Assembly (NCBI GenBank): GCA_023213395.1
Contig: CM041465.1
Span: 187,309,741-187,373,740, forward strand
DNA length: 64,000 bases
DNA from: Cycas panzhihuaensis
Taxonomy: Eukaryota; Cycadophyta
Direction of reading: 5' to 3'
Positions 48,061 through 60,592 of this stretch are shown here, piece by piece; position 1 is the stretch's first letter; each line of letters begins with the position of its first letter. The translations under genes and the position numbers were made by a program. The notes under the pieces are model-generated. The model was not told the DNA's origin. It searched no databases and saw only the letters and a list, made by a program, of their open reading frames with translations.

Positions 48061-48560
48061 GTGTTTTTTGCCACTTTTGATCTATAACAACTTCTTCAAA
48101 AGTGGATAGTTTAAGAGTAGATAGAACTTATACCATTAAGATAAAGTTAATAAATGACCTTTATTTAGATTGCCTTTTAGTTTACTGTGGTGGTGAAGAA
48201 GTAGAAGAAATCATCTATAATTATACCATTAAGATAAAGTTAATAAAATACCTTTATTTAGATTGCCTTTTAGTTCACTGTGGTGGTGAAGAAGTAGAAG
48301 AAATCATCTATAAATACCATTTAGGGATCTACTTTGAAGTGACCTCTTCTTGAACATCTTTTAGAGGACTAGTTGATGTAGATGTTGAAGTAAAGGCAAG
48401 AGGTATAGATGAAGTATTAGATGCATATGATATTGAAGGAGGTAATTGATCTACAAGAATTTTATTAAGTAGTAGGAGGAGGAGTAGGAGTTTCTACATA
48501 TTGATCATGAATAAATAATAATTAGGTTATACTTAAGTCCTAGTTCTCTTCTAAAAAATA
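48061..48560 (-). pseudogene. Copia-2 linker between INT and RT, with a 93-bp tandem duplication
   Basis: Variable acidic linker. 48131-48223 and 48224-48316 are tandem copies of 93 bp (31 codons, frame-neutral). The plus-strand open frame 48102-48353 is the antisense shadow of this duplication. The near identity of the copies means the duplication is recent relative to the element. Confidence 0.8.
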
Positions 48561-49420
48561 ACATCCTAAGATATGTATATTTTCTTAGTAGTAGGATTAG
48601 AACATTTTTATACTTTATAGCCAAGTTGATAACTAATAAAAATACATTTCCTACTTTTATCATCTAACTTCTTTCTTTGTTCATTTAGTATAAGTATATA
48701 TGTTGTACAGTTAAAGCTACACAAATATGAGACTATGGATTTTTGATCTGACTAGGCCTTCTTATGAGTAAGATTCAAAATGGAGTTGGTTGGATATTAA
48801 TTTATAAAATAATTAGCCATATTGAGGGCTTCAACCCAAAATTGAAGTCCCAAGTTTTTAGCATTAAGTATGGCTTTGCCTTTGCTAACTAGGGTCTAGT
48901 TTATTCACTCAACAACTCCATTTTACTAAGGTGCACAAGGGGTAGAGAATTGCCATTTACTGCCATTATTCTTATAAAATTGAGTGAATTTTCTATAAGT
49001 GTATCCATCTCCATTATTATAAGAAAGGATTTTAAATGACTTTATAGATTCTAGTTTAACACCATGCTTAAATTCTTTAAAAATTTTAAATGCTTTTAAT
49101 TTTTTATTTAGAAAATATATCCTAACTTTTTGGGAATAATCATCAATAAATATGATGAAATATCAATAACCATTAAAGGATGTTTGTGACATGGGTCCAT
49201 AGATATTAGAATATACCAGGCCTAAAGGATCCTTAGCATGACAAGCTCTTCTATTTATTCTTAATAGAGCCTGATGATGTTTACCCATAACATAAGCCTC
49301 ACAAATACATTTAGTCTACTTGATATTTGGTATACCATATACTATATTCAGTTTGAAAAGTAGATGAAGGTTGTTCATATTTAAATAACCAAGGAGTTGA
49401 TGAATAATTGGTCTTTTAGA
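48561..49420 (-). pseudogene. Copia-2 integrase relic
   Basis: Zinc region near 49300-49400 (ICEAYVMGKHH, decayed Cys). Core: VYSNIYGPM near 49210 (first Asp now Asn), IFIDDYSQKVRIYFL near 49150, LSYNNGDGY near 49010 (second Asp now Asn) and NGVVE near 48925, where the Glu survives before a stop. Both Asp losses are G-to-A on the coding strand, i.e. C-to-T on the other. Dead. Confidence 0.84.
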
Positions 49421-50010
49421 AGTCTTTAGGAAACAAGTAGTTTTAGAGTAATTTATTCATTAGTATTTGACGTCAAAGTAGAAATATTTGAAGTGGAAGT
49501 TGAATTATTATAAGAGGCAGTTTTAGTTAGTAGGAATAAGGGTCTAGAGTCTACATCAAGCTTATAGACCTTGGTCTTCATATCTTAAGGCAATGAAATT
49601 TCCATTCAAGTATGTAATCAAGTATTTTACAAGGTGACTAAATAGAACATCAAAATTATGCTTATTTATCTTGTTGATTGAAAGTAGATTATGTGTCATA
49701 CTAGGGACATAAAAGATATTATTGAGATGATGTTTGATCTTAAAATTCTTTAAAGATATAGGTGCTTTGTTGATTTTGGCAACCTCAAAAGTGTCATCAT
49801 CACTAAATGTAACCGATTAATCCTACACTGGCTTTGTTTCTATAAGAAGGTCTTTGGAATCTATTATGTGATGAGAGGATCTAAAATTTATCAACCAAGA
49901 TTTATTAGAATGATATGCTATCGATGTAATCATGAAAAAGTTTTATGAATTGACCATGTGGCCATCTTGATTTTGATTTTGATTTTGATTTCTATTTTTT
50001 TTATTACCTT
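49421..50010 (-). pseudogene. Copia-2 protease relic
   Basis: Active-site region near 49900 reads SWLINFRSSHHI, where the copia family has IDSGAS-type text, so the catalytic Asp is now Asn. The end NIFYVPSMTHNLLSI near 49690-49720 is the standard protease finish. Several stops lie between. Confidence 0.75.
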
Positions 50011-51010
50011 AAGGGACATTTTGATTTTATTTCCTTAGTCCTTCGTTATTTCCATATCTATGATTTTAATTTCCCTATATAATAGGGTGGTACTGATCTT
50101 ATTACTGTTGAAGATCAACTATCCTTTTCTTATAATCAAGTGTAATATATCCTAGTTTATCGCAATAATTAGAAATAACCCAAGTAGAATTTTATAGTTG
50201 TTATTGACATTGTCGATAAAGATGTTGGTTTAAATTCATTAAATTGAACTAATGAGAAAGGTATGGATATTATTGTCTCCCTCTGTAATAAGCTGTAAAG
50301 GCTAGGGTTGAAGAAGAGGAACTTAAATCTCCCAATCTAATTAGGATGCATTCTTCTTAGAGTATAGGACCTTCAAAGATATTGAAGTTAAGTGCATCAA
50401 GATGATGAGTTGGAAATGAGAGAATTTTATCCAATTGGTAGAACATTGATTATATAAGATATAAGATCACTATCATTTGGTGGTTGACCCATAACACTCA
50501 GATAGTTCTTAATCAATTTGATCTAGGTCAAATGAGATGAAATTGATTTAGCAAATGTAATAAAATAGAGCTAGGCTTTAAGTATGATAGTTCTTACATT
50601 ATCTTTCCTCTTATACAGTGCATATATAATATTCCAAGCTTTTGTAGAAGTGATAACTAGTTCAATATTCTAGTCAATATTATCTTCATAGGACAAGTGT
50701 AAGAAGGAAAGGATAACTTCATTAGATTCTTTAAAGAAATCTATAATGACAAGATCGGTAGGAATGATAACATCATGATCATTAGGATCTCAAGTGTCTT
50801 TTGGCATGGAAATTTGATTAGAAACATAAGCCCATAATTTATTTATTATTAGAATATTCTTTACTTATTTCTTCTAAGCCAAGAAATTATTACTATTAGA
50901 TAGTTTAATTATATTGGTTATAACCATTTGGAGTGCTATTTTGTCTCAAGTATATGTCCTATCTACCTAGAAAGGTTTTCTAAACTACTATTTAGAGTCT
51001 TTATGTCTCA
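50011..51010 (-). pseudogene. Copia-2 gag relic
   Basis: Near 50930-50800 the minus strand reads IIKLSNSNNFLA, then LIINKLWAYVSNQI and MPKDTXDPND. Further left it reads IELVITSTKAWNIIYALYKRKD near 50650 and LISYIINVLPIG near 50450, the order of a UBN2-type capsid. A decayed zinc knuckle (SNYCDKLGYITLDYK, with two of its Cys and the His replaced) lies near 50130-50180, followed by a Gln/Asn/His-rich spacer. Confidence 0.78.
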
Positions 51011-52722
51011 TTTTCTAATAGCCCCTAGTAGTTGAGAGAGTTCTATTTGATGGTACACCTACTCATAAGTGGTAGCTTGAGGACTCGATATACTTGAAGG
51101 TATATGAGTACTATAGAAGGCATGACTGCCCCCCTCCCCTGACATTGTTGACCCACCTATACTAGATTTATAACTTGAATGATAGATCTTGGTCTAAGGG
51201 TATACTTAACAACCAAGGTACTCACCTACTCTGAGTATAACTTGGTCTCTAAACCCTAGTTTTAGGTATCACACCTTAGTCTATCACTCAATATACCTGA
51301 TAGCTCTTACCTTCCCTTATAGTCTATAGAGTTTAAGAAATCATAATAACATGTATGGTAGTGGTAACTTCAGGGATCCTAACCATTCCCCTTCTAAGGT
51401 TGGAAAAAAGGGTTGTTTAATTTGGGTTGCATCTAATTTAATCTTTTAAGTTTAATTTTTTTTAAAGGTTTTGTAATTTAAAACAATATATTTTAAAGTA
51501 AAAATATATCATGAATTTTAAAAACCCTTTAAATTAAAAAAAAAAAACTTAAAATACTTAAATATGAGCTATAAAATAATTATAAAATAAACTTTAGGTT
51601 AAGGTCTTAGATCAAAATAGCAATATTATGAGTATATCCTAAAATATATAACATAAACTTTTCTAATTATTAAAAAATAAAATATGAAATGTGAGATTTG
51701 GAAAATAGGGCAAATGATTTTAGATATACAAGAAGAAATCTCTTTGCAGGGGTTGTAAAATCTCAATCTAACACTATACTTGAGGTGATGACATAGTGAG
51801 GAACCTGATGAGTGGTCATCATGTATAATTTCATTGCCTCTGCAATGAATGATAGTGAGGAGAAACTAAGAAAGTCATCCAAATCTACCTCTTTGATTTG
51901 ATCGATCAATTCCTCTTAATTAGATTGCTGAAATATCTCTATTTATCCCTTTAGATAATGTAAGTAATCACTTTTTGATGATTAGTAGTGCAAGATTGAA
52001 CTAAGAAAATAATCCATTGCATATGTATTATTATAATCCCCATTTAATGACAATGTAATTATGAATCTTGTATGCCATGGAAATCCTATTAATAGTCCAT
52101 TTGAACAACCATAGAGGTACAATTGATATGAAGATGATTAATAATAGCATAGTAACATTAATAGATTTGCTTATAGTTTGATACAATCCTATTCATTATA
52201 GCTTTAAGAGTTTGTAATTCTATCATATATCATTTGTCATAATTTTATTTTCATTATGAAGTTATAGTGGTTATCTTATAGTTATAGTTAAAGGCATTCA
52301 TTATAGTTCTATCCATGAGCAAAGATTAGAGATCATAAATATCATTTGTAGTCCATTTGATATAGTTTAAACAATTGTGATAACGAGGTAATAAATGCTA
52401 GAGATCAAGTAAGCAACTTTATTCATGTAGAGTCTCCATTAACAAGTCCACTTCATAGAGACATTTATAAGGGTTTAATGGAATCTATATATAAAGTCAT
52501 TATAATTCCAAGGGACAAGATGAGATGAGCCTATACTACTATATTTTATGCAGTCCCATGGTGAATAAATGCATTGATGTAATAAGAAGAATTGAAAAAT
52601 AATGCAAAGTTTTAGGAAGCAACATCAATTATTTTATCATAGATACATATACATTTTTTTGGTCAAGATCTACAGAAAATAAGATAACCAAAATAATCAT
52701 TACTATGATACTAAGTAAAGGA
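51011..52722 (-). other. Copia-2 leader
   Basis: About 1.7 kb without recognisable coding text between gag and PBS. A/T-rich, with poly-A around 51535-51547. Confidence 0.55.
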
Positions 52723-52735
52723 AGTGGTATTCATG
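52723..52735 (-). other. Copia-2 primer binding site, decayed
   Basis: On the minus strand CTTAGTATCATAG directly after the LTR. It differs from the initiator-Met-tRNA type TTGGTATCAGAG at three positions. Confidence 0.75.
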
Positions 52736-53166
52736 CCAATTTTGGACCTAGGATTTATGAATAAGGCAAGTAGAGGAATTGTAATAGAGTTAAGGAGGTC
52801 AAATTATTTATGCCTCTAAAATCAACATCTATTCAATCATTTAAATCATATTACATCAATATTGCCTTATATATATATAATAAATTATAGTTTCATAAGA
52901 GGTAACTAGTTGAGAAGGGTAGATCATGTAAGGTGACACTTGGCACCTTGCATGACTAACTTTATAATGTGTTACATTAAGGTGTAAGAGATATAGACCC
53001 CACATGCCTAGGCTCATAACCTTAAGTTATAACTTAATATATCAATGTGACTAACACCTTTCAAATGACTAATTTTATAAATATTACATCAAATATTGTA
53101 AATATGTATCATATTTACAACATGACTAATGTTGAATTAATGAAATTAATATTAGTTTTTCTATTA
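52736..53166 (-). repeat. Copia-2 5' LTR
   Basis: 431 bp, matching 46093-46568. The U5 end and the PBS abut, and the U3 end has decayed (ctatta against ctatca). Confidence 0.85.
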
Positions 53167-54214
53167 AAACACCCCTAATAGCTATTAATTGATATAATCA
53201 ATAGGCATTAATATATTTGGTTTCATCAACATGCTACTTAAAGATAATTCTTTTCTAGCATATTAGTGTTTATAGTTCATAAGATCATTTTTTAATATTG
53301 AACTAAAATTTGTAGGCCAAATAGGCTATTCTTACTAGGTATTCACTAGCCCTTCTTATGCATTATGGTTCAAAAGAGCCCTAAGGCAACCCCTCCCATA
53401 CATAACCAAGTTTAGAGTTAAAAGTCTTAGTGTTGTGGCATCTATTTAGTTTGTGAGTATCCTTTACTATCCAACACTTGCCCTCCATAGCCCCCTTATA
53501 CTTACTATCTTTTTAAAGATTTGTTGAGCAACTAAATGCCTTGTGAGAAAATTGCTTTTATCAACCTATAACTTGCAACTTAAGCAACACCCTAGTTGCC
53601 TAGTTACATGATGTATACCCCTACAACAATTCCACTTGTTCCTTATTAAAGCAAACAATCTAGATTATTATAGTAGCCTTAAAAAAAACCCTTGTTCATT
53701 CATTTTCTAAAAGAAATATACTCAGAGATAGCTTGTACAAACTACCCAAGTCTTCTTAGTAGCTTAACCTTTATGGCCTTATTTTTAATCTTTTGTATGA
53801 TCTCACTTTATTAAATTATACTATTATTTATTAGTTAGCATGATCTCCCATAAGTTGGCTCATCATTGTAACCTCTTTTTACTTTAAAAAAGAAGAAGAG
53901 TCGTGTTAACTTTATTCCTACCTATGATACACAATTTAGGTCTAAATTTGTGGGTTGTTTAAAACCTTTAGATCTAACTGCTTTTGTCTATTGTTGCCTT
54001 GATCATAATGAAAACCTACTTGACATATTGAGGAATAAAATAAATTACAAAATATATCATTCATATGACATTAATTCACTCATTGGATTCATTTTTGACC
54101 TATCTTAAATTGTCAAAGTTGAGCCCATAAAACTTAAAACTTAACCATATTGATCAATTTCCACCTTGTTTCCCATATTCATCAAGCTATCTCTAAATTG
54201 CTATTGTATTTTCC
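53167..54214 (+). other. Gypsy B tail upstream of the second RNase H relic
   Basis: No complete gene. 53935-54030 reads a short line (KFVGCLKPLDLTAF) corresponding to the one before the gypsy A RNase H, and an A-rich run precedes it, so the layout is the same. No integrase is recognisable just upstream, where copia-2 is inserted. Confidence 0.45.
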
Positions 54215-54610
54215 ATGGCATTAATCATTAATACCGATGGAGGAAGCCATTAGAACCTTAGTCTTTTCACTATAGGTTGGACTATTCGAGACCATGTAGG
54301 CCACATCCTAACTCACGTTGGGATTTATTTGCCTGAAACAATTAATAATACCCTTGAGTACACTACCATTATAAAAGTTCTCACTGATGTACCATAAGTT
54401 CATAGTGGCCCTATCTTATTGTTATCTGATTCTCAGTTAGTTTTTTATCATATCACCCAAGTTTACCAAGCTTGTTTCTCTTAACTACACACTCTCACTA
54501 ACTAAGCTATGTCACTTTTATCTAAATTCCTTTTTATCACAATCTAACATGTCCACCTGAATAAAATACTAAGACTAATCAACTTGTTGTATTTATTCTT
54601 GTGTGTCATT
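54215..54610 (+). pseudogene. Plant-type RNase H relic of gypsy B
   Basis: ATG at 54215 opens MALIINTDGGSH, then TIGWTIRDHVGHILTH, YLPETINNTLEYTTIIKVL and ILLLSDSQLVFYHITQVY. All three core acidic residues (Asp of TDGG, Glu of LEY, Asp of SDSQ) are present. It continues LSKFLFITI, a stop, and HVHLN, the usual C-terminal line. This is the archaeal/plant-type RNase HI carried by Tat gypsy elements. The match to 13068-13452 in order and in surroundings shows two independent copies of the family. It has three stops. Confidence 0.85.
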
Positions 54611-55079
54611 TATCATAGGTAGGCAATTCCTTTTAGGGATTCTAAGCCCATTAGTAAAACTCATCCTACATGCTAGTTTTCTTATCAATTTGTATTGCAC
54701 CTTTAAAATGAGGGTAAACTATCTGAACTCCACTAAGAGTTTAAACTAGAATTACTTTTTGAAAAGAGCATAAACTATTTGAGCTCATATATGAGTTTAA
54801 ATCACCTTATAAATATGTAAGTATCAACCCTACTATAACCTTTTACAAGGGGTAATCCCCTAATATCATCCTTAGTTTGGTCTTTTCCTTACAAGACTAC
54901 TTTACTTTCATTTATTTTTTGGTTTGTTTGGTTGCTAAAACCAAACTAAAATTAAAAGAAAAATCATAAATAAAATTAAAATCTTAAAAATATATATATA
55001 AATGATAACAATCTTAAAAAATTATATTAAAAACAAAAGGTCATCCTCTTATTTCATGACAAACCCCAAAAAGAAACCT
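54611..55079 (+). other. Gypsy B 3' tail
   Basis: Non-coding. Words such as TGAGGGTAAACTATCTGA and GAGCATAAACTATTTGAGC recur, like the tail of gypsy A. Confidence 0.5.
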
Positions 55080-55520
55080 TAACCTCTAAGGGGCATTCAC
55101 TAAAGAGGCTAAAGTATAGTGGTAAACCTAACTCCAAGATGAGCTTGAATAACTCCTCCTTTAAAAGACACTCATTGAAAAGGCTAAACTAGGATGATAA
55201 ACCTTAGTTTCTAAGCCTAACTTATTTGGTCACTGAGGCAACACATCAGGTATCCAAGATTTCTAAAAAAAAAAATCATTAAAGATAATAAACTATGATA
55301 ACCTATTTGTGTTTATTTAGGTTTTATTATGGCTATCAAATTTGTCGTGGTTTTATTGGACTATATGTCTAATCTCTACTTAACACACCTATGAAGTTCT
55401 TGTTGATGAAGTTAAACTAGGGGCAACATTCTCTAAATACTTATTGAGGAATCTAAACTATGGTAACATTCTTTGAGCACTTATTGGAGAGGCTAAACTA
55501 TAGTAGATTGGCTTCCATTA
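55080..55520 (+). repeat. Degenerate minisatellite of gypsy B
   Basis: About seven imperfect units around CACTNATTGAGGAGGCTAAACTATGG with variable spacers. It is the same family as 15060-15510 and in the same position relative to the RNase H. Confidence 0.7.
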
Positions 55521-57292
55521 TCACTTTTACAACTACTTAATTAGTTTTTATAAGGCATCATTGATAGCATTCACCATCTTACAATAAAATGTATGAAGAG
55601 GTTCTACTTCCAAGGGCATAAATATTTTTCAAAATATGGGAAGTGCACATTTGTCTCATTAACAAGTAAGTAAAGCTACTTGATTTTAGTCTTTTATTTC
55701 ATTTTACATTATCCAATTTTCTTTTATTAGTATATGTTGATGTTTACTTGTTATTTTATTAAATAGATATATATATTTTAAGCCTCTTACAATTTTGACC
55801 ATGGTTAATGATTACAAGAGCTTACCATCCTAAGCTTAATAAGTTAAAGAATGGTCTTTTAGTACCTTTGTTAACATTTTTCACCCTTCTTTTCCCTTAT
55901 TTACAATAATTCTATGTTTATCTTTCTTTTCTAGCTACTTCTAAATCATTCATTTTATGTGTATTTTTCTTTATTCCATTGTGATACATGCCTATCCAAC
56001 CTTGAATTCAACCTATCCTACATTGGAAAAAGTTTTCCCCACTATTTGTTTTATCATCAATGAGCTTTGTGATACCATAAAGTTTACTATAGTATTGTAA
56101 AGTTTACCATAGTATTTCAAAAACATAAACTTCGTGGTACCATTGAGATCTTCATAATATAATAATATGGAACTAAAAAAAGAAAATATACATTTTAGAG
56201 TGTAATTAATTCTCTAAATTGATATTTTTGATATGGATAGTCTCAAAATTCTTAGGGAAAGTTGTTTTTTTCAATGCACTAAATCCATAAGCTAATTACC
56301 CATGATTTTGGCCATTGGTTTCATGAAAACCATGGGCCCAAACACCACCTCCCCTAGGGCACTCATAATCTATAAGTATCTCCTAATTTTCCATGGGGAG
56401 AAGGAGTCAAAAAATACATTGTTATGTTATTAGAATGTTGTTAGAATTTTTTTAGCCTTCATTATTTCATTCATTTATTGGTTGACCTCCAAATTTAGAC
56501 AAGAAGATTGGAAGCAAACATATTATTGGAGACATCTTGGATTTAAGGGTTGCATACTAAGAGCATGCCTCCTTTGATAAGAATTAGAGTAATGCTCCAC
56601 ACACCATTTGCATTCCTTCATACTTTTCAATTGATATTTTATTTTTAGTTATTAGTTGGTTTTCATGTTTAATTTACTTAAATTATTATTAATACTTTAT
56701 TTGTTTTATTAACCATTGTGTTGGTGTCTAGTGAAGGGGATAAAGGCTAAGGACTATCCATTGAGCTTTAAATTGGTAGTAATATTATCGATTTTGAGGC
56801 TTCTTTCACTACTTCTTATTATTGGCTATACATGTTATTCTCAATTTAAGTTGTAGTTTCTTTTATGTTGTTGAATTCTAATGATATCATATTATGCACT
56901 AATCTATAAGTAAAAGAAATTTTAATTTATTTCGTACATGTTGTGGGAGTAGGTAGTTAACTAAAAACTCTTCCTTTCTTTTTTTCCTCCTACCAAATCA
57001 AAAGTGCTTATTACATAATAGAAATGTGGCCCAATTTTTGCTAGAAAACATCAAAAAGTACATATTAAAAAAATTGTTTTGAAGTTATTTTCTAGCATTT
57101 TGAGTTTTTATACGAAACTATTTTTCATCATAGGTTCATCTAGCATGTAGAAATGTTGCTAGATTTTTCTTAGAAAACTTGTCATTACATGCATATCCTT
57201 TTAATATGGTTTTGAGCTTATTGACATATTAGAGTATCATGGAATTTTGCATTGGTAAAGGTTTGTGATAAGTATTTGGTACTTGTTTCTAG
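55521..57292. other. No gene recognised
   Basis: AT-rich. It contains two near-identical short lines around 56065-56110 (AAGTTTACYATAGTATT, repeated) and the GTGGTACCATTGAG word noted at 45480. No coding text supported on either strand. Confidence 0.35.
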
Positions 57293-57905
57293 GTATTCTT
57301 CTTAGTACCTCTCCTTTGTACATTTCTTTTCTTTAAAAGAAGACTCAAAATCACTCTTTTGTTTCATAGTTTTATTTGAAAGAAAAAGATAGGAAAGAGA
57401 AATTTGTTTGCACGATTTTCATTACCGCTTGCCTCTCATTTTTCCTTGCATGTATGTCCATTTTCATCTATAAGTGAAAAGCATTTTAAGACAAAAAGAA
57501 AAATAAAAAGAGTAAAAGAACATCTTGTTTCCTTACATTGCCTTGTATGCACCCTGACTTGTAAAAGAACATCTCATTTCTTTGCATTGTCTTGCATGCA
57601 CCCTGACTTATTTATTTCTAGGTATTCTTCTTAGTACCTCCCCTTTGTAGATTTATTTTCCTTAAAAGAAAAAGACTCAAAATCATTCTTTTATTTCATA
57701 GTTTTATTTGAAAGAAAAAGATAAGAAAGAGTAATTTGTTTGTTGATTTTTATTATTGCTTGCCTCTTATTTTTCCTTACATGTAGGTCCATTTTCATCT
57801 ATAAGTGAAAAAAAATTTAAGAGAAAAATAAAAATAAAAAGAGTAAAAGAACATCTTATTTCTTTGCATTGCCTTGCATACACCCTGACTTGTTTATTTA
57901 TGATT
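57293..57905. repeat. Tandem duplication of about 320 bp, with a nested 50-bp duplication
   Basis: 57293-57617 and 57618-57905 share the same order of words: CTTCTTAGTACCTC, AAAGAAAAAGATARGAAAGAG, TGTCCATTTTCATCTATAAG and CACCCTGACTT. In the first copy the segment GTAAAAGAACATCT...CCCTGACTT occurs twice in a row. The open frames 57404-57634 and 57756-57983 are the two copies of one short unrecognised frame and are probably not a gene. Confidence 0.85.
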
Positions 57906-58799
57906 AAGAAAAGGCCTATAATAAAATGGAGATTCATACTTATTACGAGTTCTCAAATTTGTAAGACTAAAAGTCTTTTCTAGGATTAATTTTGTTTGTT
58001 ATATTTATTAAAGCAAAAAAATATATAGTAATATTATAGTCTTCTTTTGTTCTTTTCTCTCCTTAGTTTTCTCTAAGTAGGGTCATTCTCATACTAAAAA
58101 TAGGGGATTATATATTTTTACCTGGACTTCATCACCATATGAGAGAGATAATCTTGTGCCTTAGTTCATATCGAGTCTTTCGTATTTGTGTTCTTAACGA
58201 TCTAATGGAGGATGTTTATCCTCACTCTATACACACATAGAGGTTGAATAATTAAATGAGCTTTATTTATCTCATTAAGAGTGATGTTCTCTTCTTCTTC
58301 ACTTAGAGGTTTGTTAGAATTAGATGTAGGCACTATTGGGCTAACTTACATTCATATAAGATGGGTTATCGATATTGATGAGTCCTCTTTAACTTATCCA
58401 TAAGAGGATTTATCTTACGGTCTTTATTCCTTTAGACCTCTTACTTTGGTTAATTCTTTTCCCACTTCTTATAGATTGAGTCTATTATGTAGGTTTATTT
58501 TAGGAGTTAGGTTAGGATAGGTCAATCTATTTTTAAGAGGGAGTAGTTGAGTAGGCTAGGTACATAGAAGTAATTTTATCTTGAGGACATATGCTTAATC
58601 AACCTCCTCACATACTAAGGGCTTTGTTGAGTGTTGTTTGGTTCTTCTAATGACATTTTCTAAATAGATAAATTAACATTATCTCAAAGTTATTAATGAG
58701 TTAGTAGCTTACTCTTTAGTTATTTATATATATCACTTCTTCATCTGCTTACTTACACTATTTTTACTTTGATTAAATAGATTTATTTATGTGATTTTT
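57906..58799. other. No gene recognised
   Basis: AT-rich. It might hold the lost RT and RNase H end and 3' LTR of copia-3, but I could not find YVDD or RNase H motifs in it. Confidence 0.35.
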
Positions 58800-59336
58800 T
58801 CAAGTTATTTTTCCTTTCCTCTAGGTGTATTTTTAAGTTCGTATAAGGCCTTCTTTAGTTTACAAACCTTATCTTCTCTACCCTTTCCTTCAAAACCCCA
58901 TAGGTTATTGGACATAGATTTCCTCATTGGCATACCCATTTAAGAAGATACTCTTCATATCCATTTGATGAATTGTCTAACTATGCTATGCAGCTAAGGC
59001 TATAATTAATCTGATTATTTTCATTCTTAGTATAAGTGAAAATGATTTATTATACTTAATGCCTTTAGCTTGAGTATAACCCTTTACAACTAGTTAGGGC
59101 TTATACTTGTCAATTAATCTATTTAACTTATACTTAATCTTATAGATCCATTTTGTTCTTATGTTATTTTTCTTTAGTGGTAAATTTACTAACTCCCATA
59201 TGTTATTTTTTAGTAAGACATTGTATTCCTCTTCCATAACTACCTTCCATTCATCTCGAGTATTTGTCTCTTTAAAATTTTAAGGCTCATTACTTTCCAT
59301 TACTTATGTTATTAAGGCAAAGTTCATCCTTTGAGA
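58800..59336 (-). pseudogene. Copia-3 reverse transcriptase, N-terminal half
   Basis: Reads DEWKVVMEEEYNVLLKNN, WELVNLPLKK, IRTKWIYKIKY, LVVKGYTQAKGI, then IHQMDMKSIFLNGY near 58950 and KLKKALYELKNTP near 58840. Text is lost right after, before the YVDD box. Stops at Gln and Arg/Trp positions. Truncated by decay or deletion. Confidence 0.82.
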
Positions 59337-60592
59337 TCAAGTGGTTCTTTTTTGAAAGTTTATATCTAAAATATTTTGATGGATTTTACCCCTTTGTACC
59401 CATTTTGGAACATTTTTTCTAACTTGGTTTGAAGTGTATGGACCTACTTCACTTATATTAATTATCATAAATATATTTATGCCACCTATGCTAGGTTCCA
59501 CATAAATCATTATACTCTTATCTTTAGCCTTTTGAATAATATCTTTTTGATAAAAATCATCTTCATTGAAGATGATATCCTTGCTCATAATGATTCTTTT
59601 ACTTTTAGGATCATACAATTTATAGGATCTTGAGGTATTACTATATCCTATAAATATGCACTTAGTACTTTTATCATCTAATTTGGTCCTTTTCTTTTCT
59701 AGAATGTGTGCACATGTTATGCACCTAAATACCTTTAAGTGCTTGATATTAGGCTTATGCCCTAACCAAACCTCTTCAAGTGTGACTCATCTCACTACCC
59801 TTTTTGTATACTTGTTTAATAACTAAATAACTATATATACAATTTCTACTCAAAATTCATTGCCAAGATGTTTATCTTAAAGCATGGTTCCAGCCATATT
59901 AATAATTATCCTATTTTTCCTTTTAGTTAACCTATTTTATTAAGAGGTATAAGGATTAGTTAACTATTTCTTTATTCCATAATATATACATAGTCCTTGA
60001 ATTTATTGGGGATAAATTCCCTCCCACCCCACTATTTGATTTAAGGATCAAGATATTATGGTCACTTTATCTTCTAATCATCACCTTAAAGTTAATAAAG
60101 CATTGCAATGCCTCTAATTTAAACTTGATAAGGCATACCCAAGTCATCCTTATATAGTTATTAATAAAAGTCATAATATCTTACTCTTCTAAGAGATGTT
60201 ACATCCATTGGCCTATATAAATCTATGTATACTAGTTGAAGTGGCCCATTAGCTCTATAGCTATCATTTAGAAATCCTTCCCTTTATTGTTTACCTAGTA
60301 TACATATTTTATAAATTCCTTTGTCATGTTCAATATTGGGTAGACTAATTATTATGTTCATCTTTTTCATTAATGCTAGGTTGTTATAATTCACATGGCT
60401 AAATCTTTGATGTAATATCTCATTACCCATCTTAATTGATGCCTTTAAGCCATATGTGCCATTAAGAGGTATGACTAACTTAAACAACTTATTACTTGTC
60501 ATTGGACCCTTAGTAACTATAACTTCATTTTTTAACTTACCTGTAATTATGCAGTCCCCATCATCAAAGATAACTTTATATTTACATTTCAT
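59337..60592 (-). pseudogene. Copia-3 integrase and linker relic
   Basis: GAG-pre-integrase 60592-60284: LVIPLNGTYGLKA, ILHQRFSHVNY, KICILGKQ (one Cys changed to Tyr). The core starts with VYIDLYRPMD near 60235 (first Asp kept) and decays leftwards. The C-terminal side near 59700 has a CIFIGY-type line, then MYDPKSKRIIMSKDIIFNED in the open stretch 59618-59337 and an acidic/basic linker. Confidence 0.82.

Larger units (their letters stand above)
46093..53166 (-). mobile_element. Copia-2: Ty1/copia element with both LTRs
   Basis: Minus-strand element in the order 5' LTR (right), PBS, leader, gag, PR, INT, RT, RNase H, PPT, 3' LTR (left). The LTRs are 476 and 431 bp, the difference being mainly a (TA)n run (46247-46280) in the left copy. 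Flanking 5-mers aaaat and aaaca match only partly. Heavily decayed, with no open stretch of more than about 80 codons on the coding strand. Confidence 0.86.

Noticed and set aside
57404-57983. Two similar short frames as a tandem gene pair
   Set aside because: They follow the tandem DNA duplication, diverge by indels and have no recognisable protein text.
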